From positions 1 to 64,000 of the forward strand of contig CAKPRA010000005.1 in assembly GCA_934180065.1 (NCBI GenBank): 64,000 nucleotides of DNA. The letters are read 5' to 3'. Numbering within the stretch: the first letter of the stretch is position 1; each line of letters starts with the position of its first letter. The notes under the pieces were generated by a model, which saw only the letters and a list, made by a program, of their open reading frames with translations, had not been told where the DNA came from and ran no database searches. A program made the translations under genes and the position numbers. Below are positions 1 to 8,901 of the stretch, piece by piece. The stretch is from an uncultured Clostridia bacterium (GTDB lineage Bacteria; Bacillota; Clostridia; TANB77; CAG-508).

Positions 1-470
1 CAAATGTTATTAATGTCCGCTTTTGTTCTATAATAGGAAAGTTCAATATATAAGTACAATTTTACTTATGAGTAATATTGAAACTATATACTATATTAAG
101 AATAGATATTTCCTATTATATAAAAAGGTTGCGCCAAAACATTGCACACAAAATTACTGCGTAATTTTGGCGCGCGAACAAAAACGCGGACTTAAAAATG
201 TTTTAAACAGAGCAAATGTTATTAATGTCCGCTTTTGTTCTATAATAGGAAAGTTCAATATATAAGTACAATTTTACTTATGAGTAATACTGAAACTATA
301 TACTATATTAAGAATAGATATTTCCTATTATATAAAAAGGCTGCGCCAAAACATTGCACACAAAATTACTGCGTAATTTTGGCGCGCGAACAAAGACGCG
401 GACTTAAAAATGTTTTAAACAGAGCAAATGTTATTAATGTCCGCTTTTGTTCTATAATAAGAAAAAATTA
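1..470. repeat. Tandem 212-bp structured repeat (two units plus a partial third)
   Basis: Bases 1-212 recur at 213-424 with only a few changes, and a third partial unit runs from 425 to about 470. Each unit holds nested inverted repeats. An outer arm GTCCGC-TTTTGTTC pairs with GAACAAAAACGCGGAC. An inner TATAATAGG pairs with CCTATTATA. A GC-rich hairpin has the arms GCGCCAAAA and TTTTGGCGC. The junction between units (GCGGAC ... GTCCGC-TTTT) resembles a Rho-independent terminator. Short reading frames of about 80 codons cross each unit, but the 212-bp period is not a multiple of three and nothing in them looks like a protein. I read this as tandem small-RNA-like or repeat DNA. The array may continue left of the window. 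Confidence 0.8.
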
Positions 471-579
471 ATTATAAGAAAAGATGATTACATATAGAAA
501 TATTTGAATTATAAAATTGAAAAATGCAATTTAAGGCTTAGAAAATAGTATATATATTTTATAATATGTGAGGTAAATT

Positions 580-1257
580 ATGGATTTTAGAAAATTAGAA
601 GAAAGCATAGGATATGTATTTAAAGATGAATCAATACTTAGAAAGGCTTTGACACATACTTCATATGCATATGAAAATAAAATTGAAAGTAACGAGAAAT
701 TAGAATTTTTGGGTGATAGTATTTTAGAATTTATTTCAAGTAAGTTTATTTATAACAATTATCCAAAATTGAAAGAGGGAGAAATGACTAAAGTTAGAGC
801 TGATGTTGTTTGCGAGAAAAGCTTGTACAAAATAGCTTGTAAGCATAATTTTAGTGATTTCTTATATTTAGGAAAAAGCCAGAAGTCAAATGAGATAGAG
901 GTAAGACCCGCAATTTTAGCAGATAGTGTAGAAGCTGTAATTGCTGCTATATATTTTGACGCTGGATTGGAAGAAGCGGAAAAATTTATTGTAGAGAATT
1001 TAAAAGAAGAAATAGAAATAGCAAGTTCTCATGTTGGCATGAAAGATTACAAAACTGTTTTGCAAGAAAAATTGCAAATACATGGAAGTGTGGATATTAA
1101 ATATAATATTATAAAAGAAGTTGGTCCAGATCATGATAAAAGTTTTGTAGCTGAAGTTGTATGTAATGGTAAGAAATTAGCTGAGGGAATAGGAAAAAAT
1201 AAGAAGATGGCAGAAATGTCAGCTGCAGAAAAAGCCTTACAAAAAATGAACAATTAA
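580..1257 (+). CDS. rnc: Ribonuclease III
   Basis: This 225-residue protein cleaves double-stranded RNA in rRNA and mRNA maturation, in the cytoplasm. The family signature NEKLEFLGDS sits at residues 38-47. The second catalytic block, ADSVEA, is at about 114-119 and supplies the metal-binding Asp and Glu. The C-terminal third, from about residue 155, is a double-stranded RNA-binding domain. The length is normal for bacterial RNase III. The ATG follows GTGAGGTAA. In many Clostridia rnc lies beside smc/ftsY; here the next gene is the radical SAM protein often found next to it. Confidence 0.96.
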   Translation: MDFRKLEESIGYVFKDESILRKALTHTSYAYENKIESNEKLEFLGDSILEFISSKFIYNNYPKLKEGEMTKVRADVVCEKSLYKIACKHNFSDFLYLGKSQKSNEIEVRPAILADSVEAVIAAIYFDAGLEEAEKFIVENLKEEIEIASSHVGMKDYKTVLQEKLQIHGSVDIKYNIIKEVGPDHDKSFVAEVVCNGKKLAEGIGKNKKMAEMSAAEKALQKMNN

Positions 1258-1317
1258 TAATTTCACATTAAGAAATGCTAAATATGCTGATTTGGAACAA
1301 TTCAAGAAAGGAATGAA

Positions 1318-2367
1318 TTGGGTATGAAAAAAGAATATATTATTCCAATATTTGTACCTCATTTGGGATGTCCAAATGATTGTACTTTTTGTAATCAAAA
1401 AAAAATAAGTGGACAAACCAAAAAAGTTACAAAGCAAGATGTTAGAAATACAATAGAATATTATCTCAAGAATTTCAAAAAGGATGATAATTATATTGAG
1501 GTTGCTTTTTTTGGAGGAAGTTTTACTGGAATTGACCCAAAAATTCAAGAAGAGCTTTTAAGTGTGGCTTATGAGTATATAAAAAATAAAAAAATAGATA
1601 GTATTCGTTTATCTACAAGGCCAGATTATATAGATAAAGAAACATTAAAAAGATTGAAAAAATATGGTGTTAAAACAATAGAACTAGGTGTTCAATCAAC
1701 AAATGATTATATATTAAAGAAATGTAGAAGAGGACATACATTTGAAGATGTAAAAAATGCATCGAAATTAATAAGAAGATTTGGTTTTACTTTGGGACAT
1801 CAAATGATGGTTGGTTTACCAGAAAGTACCAGACAAGATGAAATAAAAACAGCAAAAGATTTGATTAAATTAAAGCCTAAAATTATAAGAATTTATCCGG
1901 TTTTAGTTATTAGTGGAACACAATTAGAAGAAGATTATAAAAATGGTGATTATGAACCTCTAAATGTTGAACAGGCTGTGGAAATATCGAAAGAATTGCT
2001 GGTATTATTTGCTTCAAAACATATAAATGTTATAAGAATTGGATTACAAAATACAAGTGAAATAACAGATCCAAATAATCCAAATAGTCAAGTTGTAGCA
2101 GGTCCATATCATCCAGCTTTTAGACAATTAGTTGAATCTGCATTATGGTATGATGCAATATCTGAAAAGATAAAAAAAGTTAATATTAATATAAAAGATG
2201 TTCAAATTGATGCAAACCCATATGATATAAATAATATTATAGGTCATAAAAGATGTAATGTTACTAAAATTGACAATTTATATAATACAAATTTAATTGT
2301 AAAATCAAATGAGAAAATTAAAAGAGGCAAATTTGTGTTAACTTCTTTGAACGAAAATAATAATTAA
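1318..2367 (+). CDS. Radical SAM protein, Elp3-like family
   Basis: A 349-residue radical S-adenosylmethionine enzyme. The cluster motif is C18-x3-C22-x2-C25 (CPNDCTFC), followed by the glycine-rich FFGGSF SAM motif. It belongs to the clostridial proteins annotated as Elongator-3-like radical SAM proteins, found downstream of rnc. It lacks the C-terminal acetyltransferase domain of true Elp3, so the substrate is unknown; tRNA or another RNA modification is an inference. Start: TTG at 1318, five bases after an AAAGGA site; ATG at 1324 is also possible. Confidence 0.85.
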   Translation: MGMKKEYIIPIFVPHLGCPNDCTFCNQKKISGQTKKVTKQDVRNTIEYYLKNFKKDDNYIEVAFFGGSFTGIDPKIQEELLSVAYEYIKNKKIDSIRLSTRPDYIDKETLKRLKKYGVKTIELGVQSTNDYILKKCRRGHTFEDVKNASKLIRRFGFTLGHQMMVGLPESTRQDEIKTAKDLIKLKPKIIRIYPVLVISGTQLEEDYKNGDYEPLNVEQAVEISKELLVLFASKHINVIRIGLQNTSEITDPNNPNSQVVAGPYHPAFRQLVESALWYDAISEKIKKVNINIKDVQIDANPYDINNIIGHKRCNVTKIDNLYNTNLIVKSNEKIKRGKFVLTSLNENNN

Positions 2368-2392
2368 TATAAAGGCTATCTTGTGATTGTAT

Positions 2393-2436
2393 AAAACCAT
2401 CTTATATTGTAAATAATTACAATATAGGTGGTTTTT
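2393..2436 (+). promoter_or_regulatory. Long hairpin ending at the yitT-family start codon
   Basis: Bases 2393-2412 pair with 2417-2435 around an ATAA loop, with a single bulged T at 2400 and one G-U pair. The 3' arm contains the GGTGG ribosome-binding site of the next gene and ends in TTTTT directly before its ATG (2437). The hairpin could act as a terminator for the upstream radical SAM gene, as a translational control on the YitT gene, or as both. Confidence 0.65.
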
Positions 2437-3285
2437 ATGATATTAAAAAGTTTTTTTAAATATGTAAGGGAGTATTTTCTTATAATAATAGGAAGTGCAA
2501 TTATGGCTTTTTCTATTGCAAATTTTATGGTACCAAATCAATTGTCAACAGGTGGTTTTTCTGGTATTTCTACAATTTTGTTTTATTTATTAAATTATCC
2601 TGTTGGAGTTACAACAATAGCTTTAAATATTCCTTTGTTGCTAATTGCTTTTTTTAGAATAAATAAAAGATTATTTTTTAAATCAATATTAGGCACAGGA
2701 TTGTTATCATTATTTATAGAGGTTTTTGAAAAAATGGGATGTATAACAAATGACAGATTTTTGGCATGTATATATGGTGGAATTTTGACTGGTCTGGGTA
2801 CAGCTATAATATTAAAAGCAGGTGCTTCAACAGGTGGAACTGATTTGCTATCTTATATTATAAGATCTTTTAATAGCAAATATAGAAGTAGTAGATTGAT
2901 ATTAGTTGCTGATATTATAATAATATTGGTTAATATTATATTTTTTAAAGAAATTGAAATTGGTCTGTATTCTGTCATTGCTATATATCTTATGGGAAAA
3001 ATGATTGATATTGTTTTTGAAGGTATATATTTTACGAAGGTTATGTTTATAATTTCTGATTATTATGAGGAAATTGCTAGGATTGTGGGAGAAAAAGTAA
3101 AACGTGGAAGTACAGGTATCTACTCAAAAGGAATGTATTCTAATTCTGATAAGGTGGTTCTTTTTTGTGTTGCATCAAGAAAAGAAATTGCAGAAATTAA
3201 GATGATTATTAAAAAGATTGATAAAGAAGCTTTTATTGTTACAACTGATGCTATAGAAACTTTAGGTAGAGGTTTTTCAGAATAA
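2437..3285 (+). CDS. YitT family membrane protein (DUF2179 C-terminus)
   Basis: A 282-residue integral membrane protein with about five or six hydrophobic segments in the first 200 residues. Glycine-rich conserved stretches follow (NQLSTGGFSG, KAGASTGGTD), and a soluble C-terminal DUF2179 domain of about 80 residues begins near KRGSTG. The family is widespread in Firmicutes and its function is not settled; transport is inferred. ATG 2437 is preferred over the in-frame GTG at 2428 because that GTG lies inside the ribosome-binding site. Translation may be limited by the hairpin that ends at this start. Confidence 0.85.
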   Translation: MILKSFFKYVREYFLIIIGSAIMAFSIANFMVPNQLSTGGFSGISTILFYLLNYPVGVTTIALNIPLLLIAFFRINKRLFFKSILGTGLLSLFIEVFEKMGCITNDRFLACIYGGILTGLGTAIILKAGASTGGTDLLSYIIRSFNSKYRSSRLILVADIIIILVNIIFFKEIEIGLYSVIAIYLMGKMIDIVFEGIYFTKVMFIISDYYEEIARIVGEKVKRGSTGIYSKGMYSNSDKVVLFCVASRKEIAEIKMIIKKIDKEAFIVTTDAIETLGRGFSE

Positions 3286-3324
3286 AAAGTTATTTTTTTC
3301 ATATATATGAAAAAGGTGATATAT

Positions 3325-4554
3325 ATGAAGAAAATAGCTTTTATTATGTTTGAAATACTTACGCTTTTATTGTATATGAATATTTCGTATGCTGATGATT
3401 ATTTAGAAGAGGACTATGTAAATGATAGTATAGAAGATATTATACAGACAGCAGCAGGTGAAGCTGAACAAAAAATTGAATTAAATTCTAGAATTGCAGT
3501 GGCTTTTGATAGAGCATCTGGAAAAGTAATATGGGGAAAAAATGAGAATAAAAAAACTGCTATGGCATCAACTACTAAAATTATGACTGCAATTGTGGTT
3601 ATAGAAAGTTCTAATTTAGATGATGTGGTTGAAATTTCGCCCAAAGCTGCTTCGACCGGTGGATCTAGATTGGGTCTGAAAAAAGGTGATAAAGTTACTT
3701 TAAGAGATTTGTTATATGGCTTAATGTTAAGATCAGGGAATGACGCTGCTGTGGCTATTGCTGAACATGTTGGTGGAAGTGTACAGGGTTTTTCTAGTAT
3801 GATGAATGAAAAATCTAAAGCTTTAAATCTTAAAAATACACATTTCGTCACTCCACATGGTTTAGATGATCCAGAGCATTATACTACTGCATATGAATTG
3901 GCTCAAATTGCTAACTATGCTTTGAAAAATGAAACTTTTTCTAAAATTGTAGGCAGTAAAAATTATACAATAACAATAAATGGTTATCCTAAAAGTTTAA
4001 ATAATACAAATGAATTATTAGGTTACATAGATGGTGTTTATGGAGTAAAGACAGGTTTTACTAATAATGCAGGAAGATGTTTAGTTACATCTGTAAAAAA
4101 ATCTGATTTGGATATTATAACTGTTGTTATTCAAGCTGATACAAGAAAAGATAGAGCAAAAGATAGTATTAAATTAATTAATTATATTTTTGGAAATTAT
4201 GAGAAAGCAAATATTAAAGATATTGCTGAAAAGGAGTTCTCAAAGTGGTTGAACTTGAATAGAGGTAGAATTAATATTAATAAGTCTAAAGATTCAAATA
4301 TAAATATTGGAAAAGAAAATATTCAAAATGAAGTTCTTATAATTAAAAAGTCTGATTTAGATAAGATTAGAATAGAAGTGAATGCAATTTATGAATTTGA
4401 AGCTCCGGTATTGAAAAATACGATATTAGGGGAAATGAAAATTTTTGTTAATGATACGTTAATTGAAGCGGATAAAATATTTTTTACTGAAGATGTTAAT
4501 AGAAAAGATATGTTTGATTATATAAGGAGGTTTTGTTGTTCATATAAAATTTAG
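3325..4554 (+). CDS. dacF: D-alanyl-D-alanine carboxypeptidase, DacF/PBP5 type
   Basis: Penicillin-binding DD-carboxypeptidase that trims the terminal D-Ala from peptidoglycan stem peptides outside the membrane. An N-terminal hydrophobic signal segment is followed by the three active-site motifs S-T-T-K, S-G-N and K-T-G (residues about 82-85, 137-139 and 242-244 from this start). A PBP5-type C-terminal beta domain and a short amphipathic tail follow. ATG 3325 is chosen because AAGGTGAT lies seven bases upstream; an ATG at 3307 has no site. A weak AT-only hairpin (about 3294-3315) precedes the site. In many spore formers dacF heads the spoIIA operon; no spoIIA genes follow here. Confidence 0.93.
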   Translation: MKKIAFIMFEILTLLLYMNISYADDYLEEDYVNDSIEDIIQTAAGEAEQKIELNSRIAVAFDRASGKVIWGKNENKKTAMASTTKIMTAIVVIESSNLDDVVEISPKAASTGGSRLGLKKGDKVTLRDLLYGLMLRSGNDAAVAIAEHVGGSVQGFSSMMNEKSKALNLKNTHFVTPHGLDDPEHYTTAYELAQIANYALKNETFSKIVGSKNYTITINGYPKSLNNTNELLGYIDGVYGVKTGFTNNAGRCLVTSVKKSDLDIITVVIQADTRKDRAKDSIKLINYIFGNYEKANIKDIAEKEFSKWLNLNRGRININKSKDSNINIGKENIQNEVLIIKKSDLDKIRIEVNAIYEFEAPVLKNTILGEMKIFVNDTLIEADKIFFTEDVNRKDMFDYIRRFCCSYKI

Positions 4555-4569
4555 TGCTATTTCTTATAT

Positions 4570-4744
4570 GCCGGACATTATGAATATATATATTAAAAAT
4601 ACGTTCCTTGCTGGTCGCCCATACAAAGTAGTGTGAGAATGGTAATGCCCCCGTTTTAGTTTGTGATATTAAGAAGTTTTCTAAATGCTCCCAAGCTGCG
4701 CGTCACTTTTTTTAATATATATATTCATATGTCCTACTCTACTA
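4570..4744 (+). repeat. Dispersed structured element, copy A
   Basis: Full copy of a family of about 175 bp. The long outer stem runs from 4573 to about 4600 and pairs with about 4706-4733. The conserved core is CTTGCTGGTCGCC, then TACAAAGTAGTGTGAGA, then GCTCCCAA and CTGCGCG. It lies in the 395-bp gap between dacF and the hydrolase gene, in the same orientation as both. The lower core stem (GTGAC/GTCAC in other copies) is degraded on its left side here. Confidence 0.8.
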
Positions 4745-4948
4745 TATTAGATTTTTATTTGGTACTGGATAGTAATAATATTTGGAGAATTAGTTTTTTT
4801 TCATCATTGACATATATATAAAAAAAGTATAATATAATATGCAGTGAAATATTAATATAATGGATTATTGGTTGAAGAAATATATTCAATTTAATGTCCG
4901 TTTTTATTCTGATATAAAGTAAAAAATATTTTGCTTGTAAGATAGGAA
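4745..4948 (+). other. AT-rich intergenic stretch
   Basis: There is no convincing gene here. The stretch contains AATGTCCGTTTTTATTC near 4890, which resembles the end of the 212-bp repeat unit at the window start and may be a relic of it. The promoter for the hydrolase-Mur ligase-ddl cluster presumably lies here, but I cannot pick a convincing -35/-10 pair. Confidence 0.3.
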
Positions 4949-5755
4949 GTGAATAAAATAGAAACATATATAGATAATTTAAAAATTAATTATATAAAAA
5001 AAGGTGATGGAAAAACAGTTCTTATTATTCCTGGATGGGGCACAGTTATAAATACATATACTACATTAATTAATTCTATTTCAACATATGCAAATGTTAT
5101 ATGCTTAGATATGCCTGGATTTGGCAATTCGGATGAGCCTAAAAAAAGTTGGAATTTGGATGATTATATAGATTTTATTATTGAGTTTATATCTTCTCAG
5201 AATATTAAAGATTTAGATGTTATTGGACATTCTAATGGTGGTAGAATTATTATTAAGTTAATGAGTAGAAAAGATTTAAAATTTAAAATTGATAAAATAA
5301 TTTTAATAGGAAGTGCTGGAATTGTACATAAAAGAACTTTATCACAAAATCTTAGAGTAAAGACATTTAAGTTTTGCAAAAAATTTGCTCAATGTAAGCC
5401 AATAAAGGCTATGTTTCCTGAGCTTTTAGATAAAGTAAAAAATCATTTTGGTTCGGCAGATTATAAGAATGCTAGTCCTGTAATGAGAGAAACAATGGTA
5501 AAATTGATTAATGAAGATGTTAGAGAATTTTTACCGAATATAAAGTCGCCTACATTATTAATTTGGGGAGAAAATGATACTGCAACGCCTATTTCAGATG
5601 CTGAAATAATGGAGAAAATGATTCCTGATGTAGGATTGATTAAAATTAAAGGCTGTTCACATTATGTCTTTTTAGAAAATCAGTACTATGTAAATATGAT
5701 AATTGAAAATTTTTTGACTGGAGGAAATAATGGAAATAGTAAAAATAATAGTTAA
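4949..5755 (+). CDS. Alpha/beta hydrolase
   Basis: A 268-residue alpha/beta-hydrolase fold enzyme. An early GWG oxyanion region is followed by the nucleophile elbow GHSNGG with Ser95, Asp210 in GENDTATP and His238 in GCSHYVF, giving a complete triad. The substrate is unknown. It overlaps the membrane Mur ligase gene by 26 bp, and ddl follows, so it is translationally coupled to cell-wall precursor genes. The start is odd: GTG 4949 lies directly against AGGAA. The in-frame ATA at 4958 sits five bases after AGGAAGTGA and may be the true start. Confidence 0.85.
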   Translation: MNKIETYIDNLKINYIKKGDGKTVLIIPGWGTVINTYTTLINSISTYANVICLDMPGFGNSDEPKKSWNLDDYIDFIIEFISSQNIKDLDVIGHSNGGRIIIKLMSRKDLKFKIDKIILIGSAGIVHKRTLSQNLRVKTFKFCKKFAQCKPIKAMFPELLDKVKNHFGSADYKNASPVMRETMVKLINEDVREFLPNIKSPTLLIWGENDTATPISDAEIMEKMIPDVGLIKIKGCSHYVFLENQYYVNMIIENFLTGGNNGNSKNNS

Positions 5756-7253
5756 TATAGAATTAATCATTAATCTGATTTTGTTATTGTTGTTTTATAT
5801 GCACATGTTTCAATTAAATTCATACTTTTCAAAAAGATATATAAATTGGATAAAGAAAAATTCTAAAAAGGTTGTATTAAAAAGTTGTGGAGTGTTAATT
5901 CCTTTTATAATGTTGTTGTTTAATAATAATGTTGCTAATATAATTTCTGTTATTTTTTTAGCAATTTCAATCTTTTTTAATATACCTAAGGGAAAATCAA
6001 AAATACCATTAAAATTTACGCCTAGAGTTAATAGAATGTTTATAACACAATTTTTATTTATTTTGTTATTTTCAATAATATTTAATGAACTAATTGTGTT
6101 GAGTGTGATAAATATTTTTGCATTTGTATTATGTAGTATTTCAAATATAATCAATTATCCAATTGAACATGCTATTAGAAACCACTATATTAGAGATGCT
6201 AAAAAAATATTAAAAGGTATGCCTAATTTGACAGTTATTGGTGTTACAGGAAGTTATGGAAAAACAAGTGTAAAAAATTTCTTAGTAAAAGTGCTAAGTG
6301 CAAAATATGAAGTTTTGACAACTCCAAAGAATTATAACACTACAATGGGTGTAGTTAGAACTATAAGAGAAAATTTGAAACCAACTCATCAGATTTTTGT
6401 TTGTGAAATGGGAGCTGCAAAAGTTGGTGATATAAAAGAAATTTGTGATATTGTAAATCCAAAGATTGGAATTATAACAGCAATAGGACCACAACATTTA
6501 CAAAGCTTTAAAAGTATTGATAATATTATTAAAACAAAGTTTGAATTATATGATTCTGTAAGTAAAAATGGTGGTATTACTTTTTTGAACTATGATAATG
6601 AATACATTTCTAAACAAGAAAAAGAAAATATTTTAACATATGGAATAAATAATGACAGCCTAAATTATAGTGCATATAATTTAAAGTCATCATCTCAAGG
6701 CTTATCATTTTATATTAAAGATACACAGTTTAAGACAAAATTGATTGGAAAACATAATATAGAAAATCTTGCGGGAGCAATTGCTATAGCAGAATATTTG
6801 GGAATAGAGCTAAATAGATTAGTTCCTAGAGTGAGAGAAATAAAAAGTGTTGAACATAGATTACAATTAATAAATAGGGGAGATATTAATATAATTGATG
6901 ATTCATATAATTCAAATCCAGTAAGCTCTAAATCTGCAATTGATACATTGGCTGAATTTGAAGGATATAAAATAATTGTAACTCCAGGTTTAATTGAGCT
7001 TGGGGGAGAAGAAGAAAAGTTTAATTGTGAATTTGGTAAATATATGAGCAATGTTTGTGATTATATATTTATTGTAAATAGTACTGTGTCTAAGTATATT
7101 TTAAATGGAATTGAATCAAGTGAATTTGATAAAAACAAAATTTTTGTGGTAAATTCTCCTCAAGATGCTGTGACTCAGATTACAAGTATGGGATTAAATA
7201 ATAAAATAACAGTTTTATTAGAGAATGATTTACCAGATAATTATAATTTATAG
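5730..7253 (+). CDS. Membrane-anchored MurF-like Mur ligase
   Basis: A 507-residue protein with about 165 N-terminal residues holding four or so hydrophobic helices, then a Mur ligase domain. The ATP-binding loop is GVTGSYGKTS at 171-180. Conserved blocks TTPKNYNTTMG, EMGA and DDSYNSNP follow. The closest canonical function is MurF (adding D-Ala-D-Ala to UDP-MurNAc-tripeptide), but MurF is normally soluble and about 450 residues. The membrane extension suggests a specialised ligase. Adjacency to ddl, which makes D-Ala-D-Ala, supports a role with that dipeptide. Ribosome-binding site GGAGG. Confidence 0.8.
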   Translation: MEIVKIIVNIELIINLILLLLFYMHMFQLNSYFSKRYINWIKKNSKKVVLKSCGVLIPFIMLLFNNNVANIISVIFLAISIFFNIPKGKSKIPLKFTPRVNRMFITQFLFILLFSIIFNELIVLSVINIFAFVLCSISNIINYPIEHAIRNHYIRDAKKILKGMPNLTVIGVTGSYGKTSVKNFLVKVLSAKYEVLTTPKNYNTTMGVVRTIRENLKPTHQIFVCEMGAAKVGDIKEICDIVNPKIGIITAIGPQHLQSFKSIDNIIKTKFELYDSVSKNGGITFLNYDNEYISKQEKENILTYGINNDSLNYSAYNLKSSSQGLSFYIKDTQFKTKLIGKHNIENLAGAIAIAEYLGIELNRLVPRVREIKSVEHRLQLINRGDINIIDDSYNSNPVSSKSAIDTLAEFEGYKIIVTPGLIELGGEEEKFNCEFGKYMSNVCDYIFIVNSTVSKYILNGIESSEFDKNKIFVVNSPQDAVTQITSMGLNNKITVLLENDLPDNYNL

Positions 7254-7270
7254 GAGGATTTATAGGAATT

Positions 7271-8470
7271 ATGAAAATTAAAATTGGTGTTTTTTTTGGT
7301 GGTAAAAGTGTAGAGCATGAAGTTTCTATAATTACAGCTATTCAAGCTATTGAAAATATGGATAGGGAAAAATATGATATTATACCTATATATATAACAA
7401 AAAATAATAAAATGTATTGTGGTGAATTAATTGGAGATATAACTAATTATAAAAATCTTGAGAATTTATTACAAAAAAGTACTCAAGTAACACTTGCACC
7501 AAAGGATAATAAGGTTGTATTATTGAGATGTGATAAGAAAATTTATCAAAATGATGTATATGATTATATTGATATTGCTTTTCCAATTGTACATGGAACT
7601 AATGTCGAGGATGGAACTTTACAAGGATTTTTAAAGATGTTTAATCTTCCTTATGTTGGTTGTGATGTTATTTCATCTAGTGTAGGAATGGATAAATATG
7701 TGTGTAAATGTGTTTTAAAAGATAATGATATTCCAATATTAAATTGTAAATGTACTAGTGCAAAAGAATATAACGAAAATCCTGAAGAAATAATTAAAGA
7801 TGTAGAGAGCAGATTTTCTTATCCTGTTATAATTAAACCTATTAATTTGGGATCTAGTGTTGGAATTAAAATCGCTAAAAATCAAGATGAATTAAAAGAT
7901 GCAATTGAAAATGCTTTTTGTTATTCAAAGAAAATTCTTTTTGAAAGAGCAATAAAAAATCTAAAAGAAGTTAACTGCTCTGTAGTAGGTGATTATGAAT
8001 TTGCTAAGGCTTCAGAATGTGAAGCTCCTGTTAAAACTGATGAAATATTAAGTTATAAAGATAAATATATCTCTGGAGGTAAAAAAACAGGAGGAGCTGC
8101 TAAATCAATGAATGCTGCAGTTTTAAAACTACCTGCTGATATAAGTGATGATGTTAAAAAGAAAATACAAGAATTAGCTATTAAAACATTTAATGTATTG
8201 GGATGCTCTGGTGTAATTCGTATTGACTTTATGATTGATAAAGATACAAATGAGATTTTTGTTAATGAAGTAAATACTATTCCGGGTTCATTATCTTTCC
8301 ATTTATGGAAGGCAACCGGATTGAATTATACTAAGTTACTTGATGAATTGATTGAGTTAGCTTTAAAGAGAAATAGAGAAGATGAAAATATAACATATTC
8401 ATTTGAAAGTAATATATTATCTGGAGTTTCAATGAAAAATTTAAAGGGTGGAGCTAAATTGAATAAATAA
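7271..8470 (+). CDS. ddl: D-alanine--D-alanine ligase
   Basis: ATP-grasp ligase that makes D-Ala-D-Ala for peptidoglycan. The N-terminus has the family motif GGKSVEHEVS. The ATP-grasp core includes KPINLGSSVGI, and the C-terminal metal site is FVNEVNTIPG. The omega-loop region keeps a Tyr in SYKDKY, the position that in D-Ala-D-Ala ligases differs from D-Ala-D-Lac resistance ligases; I infer normal dipeptide specificity. At 399 residues it is longer than the usual 305-370, with extra sequence near the omega loop and a short C-terminal tail. AGGAGG precedes it and the gap to the Mur ligase is 17 bp. Confidence 0.92.
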   Translation: MKIKIGVFFGGKSVEHEVSIITAIQAIENMDREKYDIIPIYITKNNKMYCGELIGDITNYKNLENLLQKSTQVTLAPKDNKVVLLRCDKKIYQNDVYDYIDIAFPIVHGTNVEDGTLQGFLKMFNLPYVGCDVISSSVGMDKYVCKCVLKDNDIPILNCKCTSAKEYNENPEEIIKDVESRFSYPVIIKPINLGSSVGIKIAKNQDELKDAIENAFCYSKKILFERAIKNLKEVNCSVVGDYEFAKASECEAPVKTDEILSYKDKYISGGKKTGGAAKSMNAAVLKLPADISDDVKKKIQELAIKTFNVLGCSGVIRIDFMIDKDTNEIFVNEVNTIPGSLSFHLWKATGLNYTKLLDELIELALKRNREDENITYSFESNILSGVSMKNLKGGAKLNK

Positions 8471-8474
8471 AATA

Positions 8475-8514
8475 TTAAGATGATTTGAGATGATGCGGTA
8501 TCTTGAATCATCTT
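8475..8514 (+). terminator. Terminator-like hairpin after ddl
   Basis: AAGATGATTTGAGAT pairs with ATCTTGAATCATCTT (G-U pairs included) across a short GATGCGGT loop and is followed by a TTTGTTATTTG tract. It is positioned five bases after the ddl stop. Confidence 0.6.
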
Positions 8515-8525
8515 TGTTATTTGTT

Positions 8526-8584
8526 AATGTTTGGTAGTATTAGGATTTTAACTAAAAGCTCCCAAACTGCACGTACTTTTTTTA
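8526..8584 (+). repeat. Dispersed structured element, 3'-half relic
   Basis: This stretch matches only the second half of the dispersed element: GTTTGGTAGTATTAGGATT, then ACTAAAAGCTCCCAAACTGC and a degraded end. It is nearly identical to the same part of the full copy that starts 22 bp downstream (8692-8750). The 5' half is missing, which suggests recombination or partial deletion between copies. Confidence 0.75.
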
Positions 8585-8605
8585 TATGTAAAGGTACTAT
8601 AATAA

Positions 8606-8780
8606 GCCGGATATGTGGATATATATATTAAAAATTGTGACTTGCTGGTCGCTTGTACAGAGTAGTGTGAGGATTGTAGTGACCTTGTTTAAGTTTGGTA
8701 GTATTAGGATTTTAACTAAAAGCTCCCAAACTGCGCGTCACTTCTTTTTAATATATATATCCACATATCCTACTCTGCTA
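8606..8780 (+). repeat. Dispersed structured element, copy B
   Basis: Full copy. The outer stem GGATATGTGGATATATATAT at the 5' end is matched by ATATATATATCCACATATCC at the 3' end. The core stem is GTGAC (8636-8640) with GTCAC. An internal stem AGTTTGG pairs with CCAAACT. It lies between ddl and the DUF4321 gene. Confidence 0.85.
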
Positions 8781-8901
8781 GATTTAATATATACATGTGC
8801 TGGAGTTACTTTTTAATAATACTTTAAATTTGTATTGAAAAATACCATATTAAAGGATATAATAAGGGGGATTTTTAAGATATAATAAGGGGGAAATATA
8901 T

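Noticed and set aside
23..471. Two nearly identical 80-codon reading frames
   Set aside because: They arise from the 212-bp tandem repeat, have no ribosome-binding site, and hairpin arms explain the conservation better.
8613..8816. 67-codon frame sharing ILTKSSQTAR with a frame at 38301-38507
   Set aside because: Both lie within copies of the dispersed element. The other copies (A, D) have stops in that frame, so conservation is of the nucleic acid, not of a protein.
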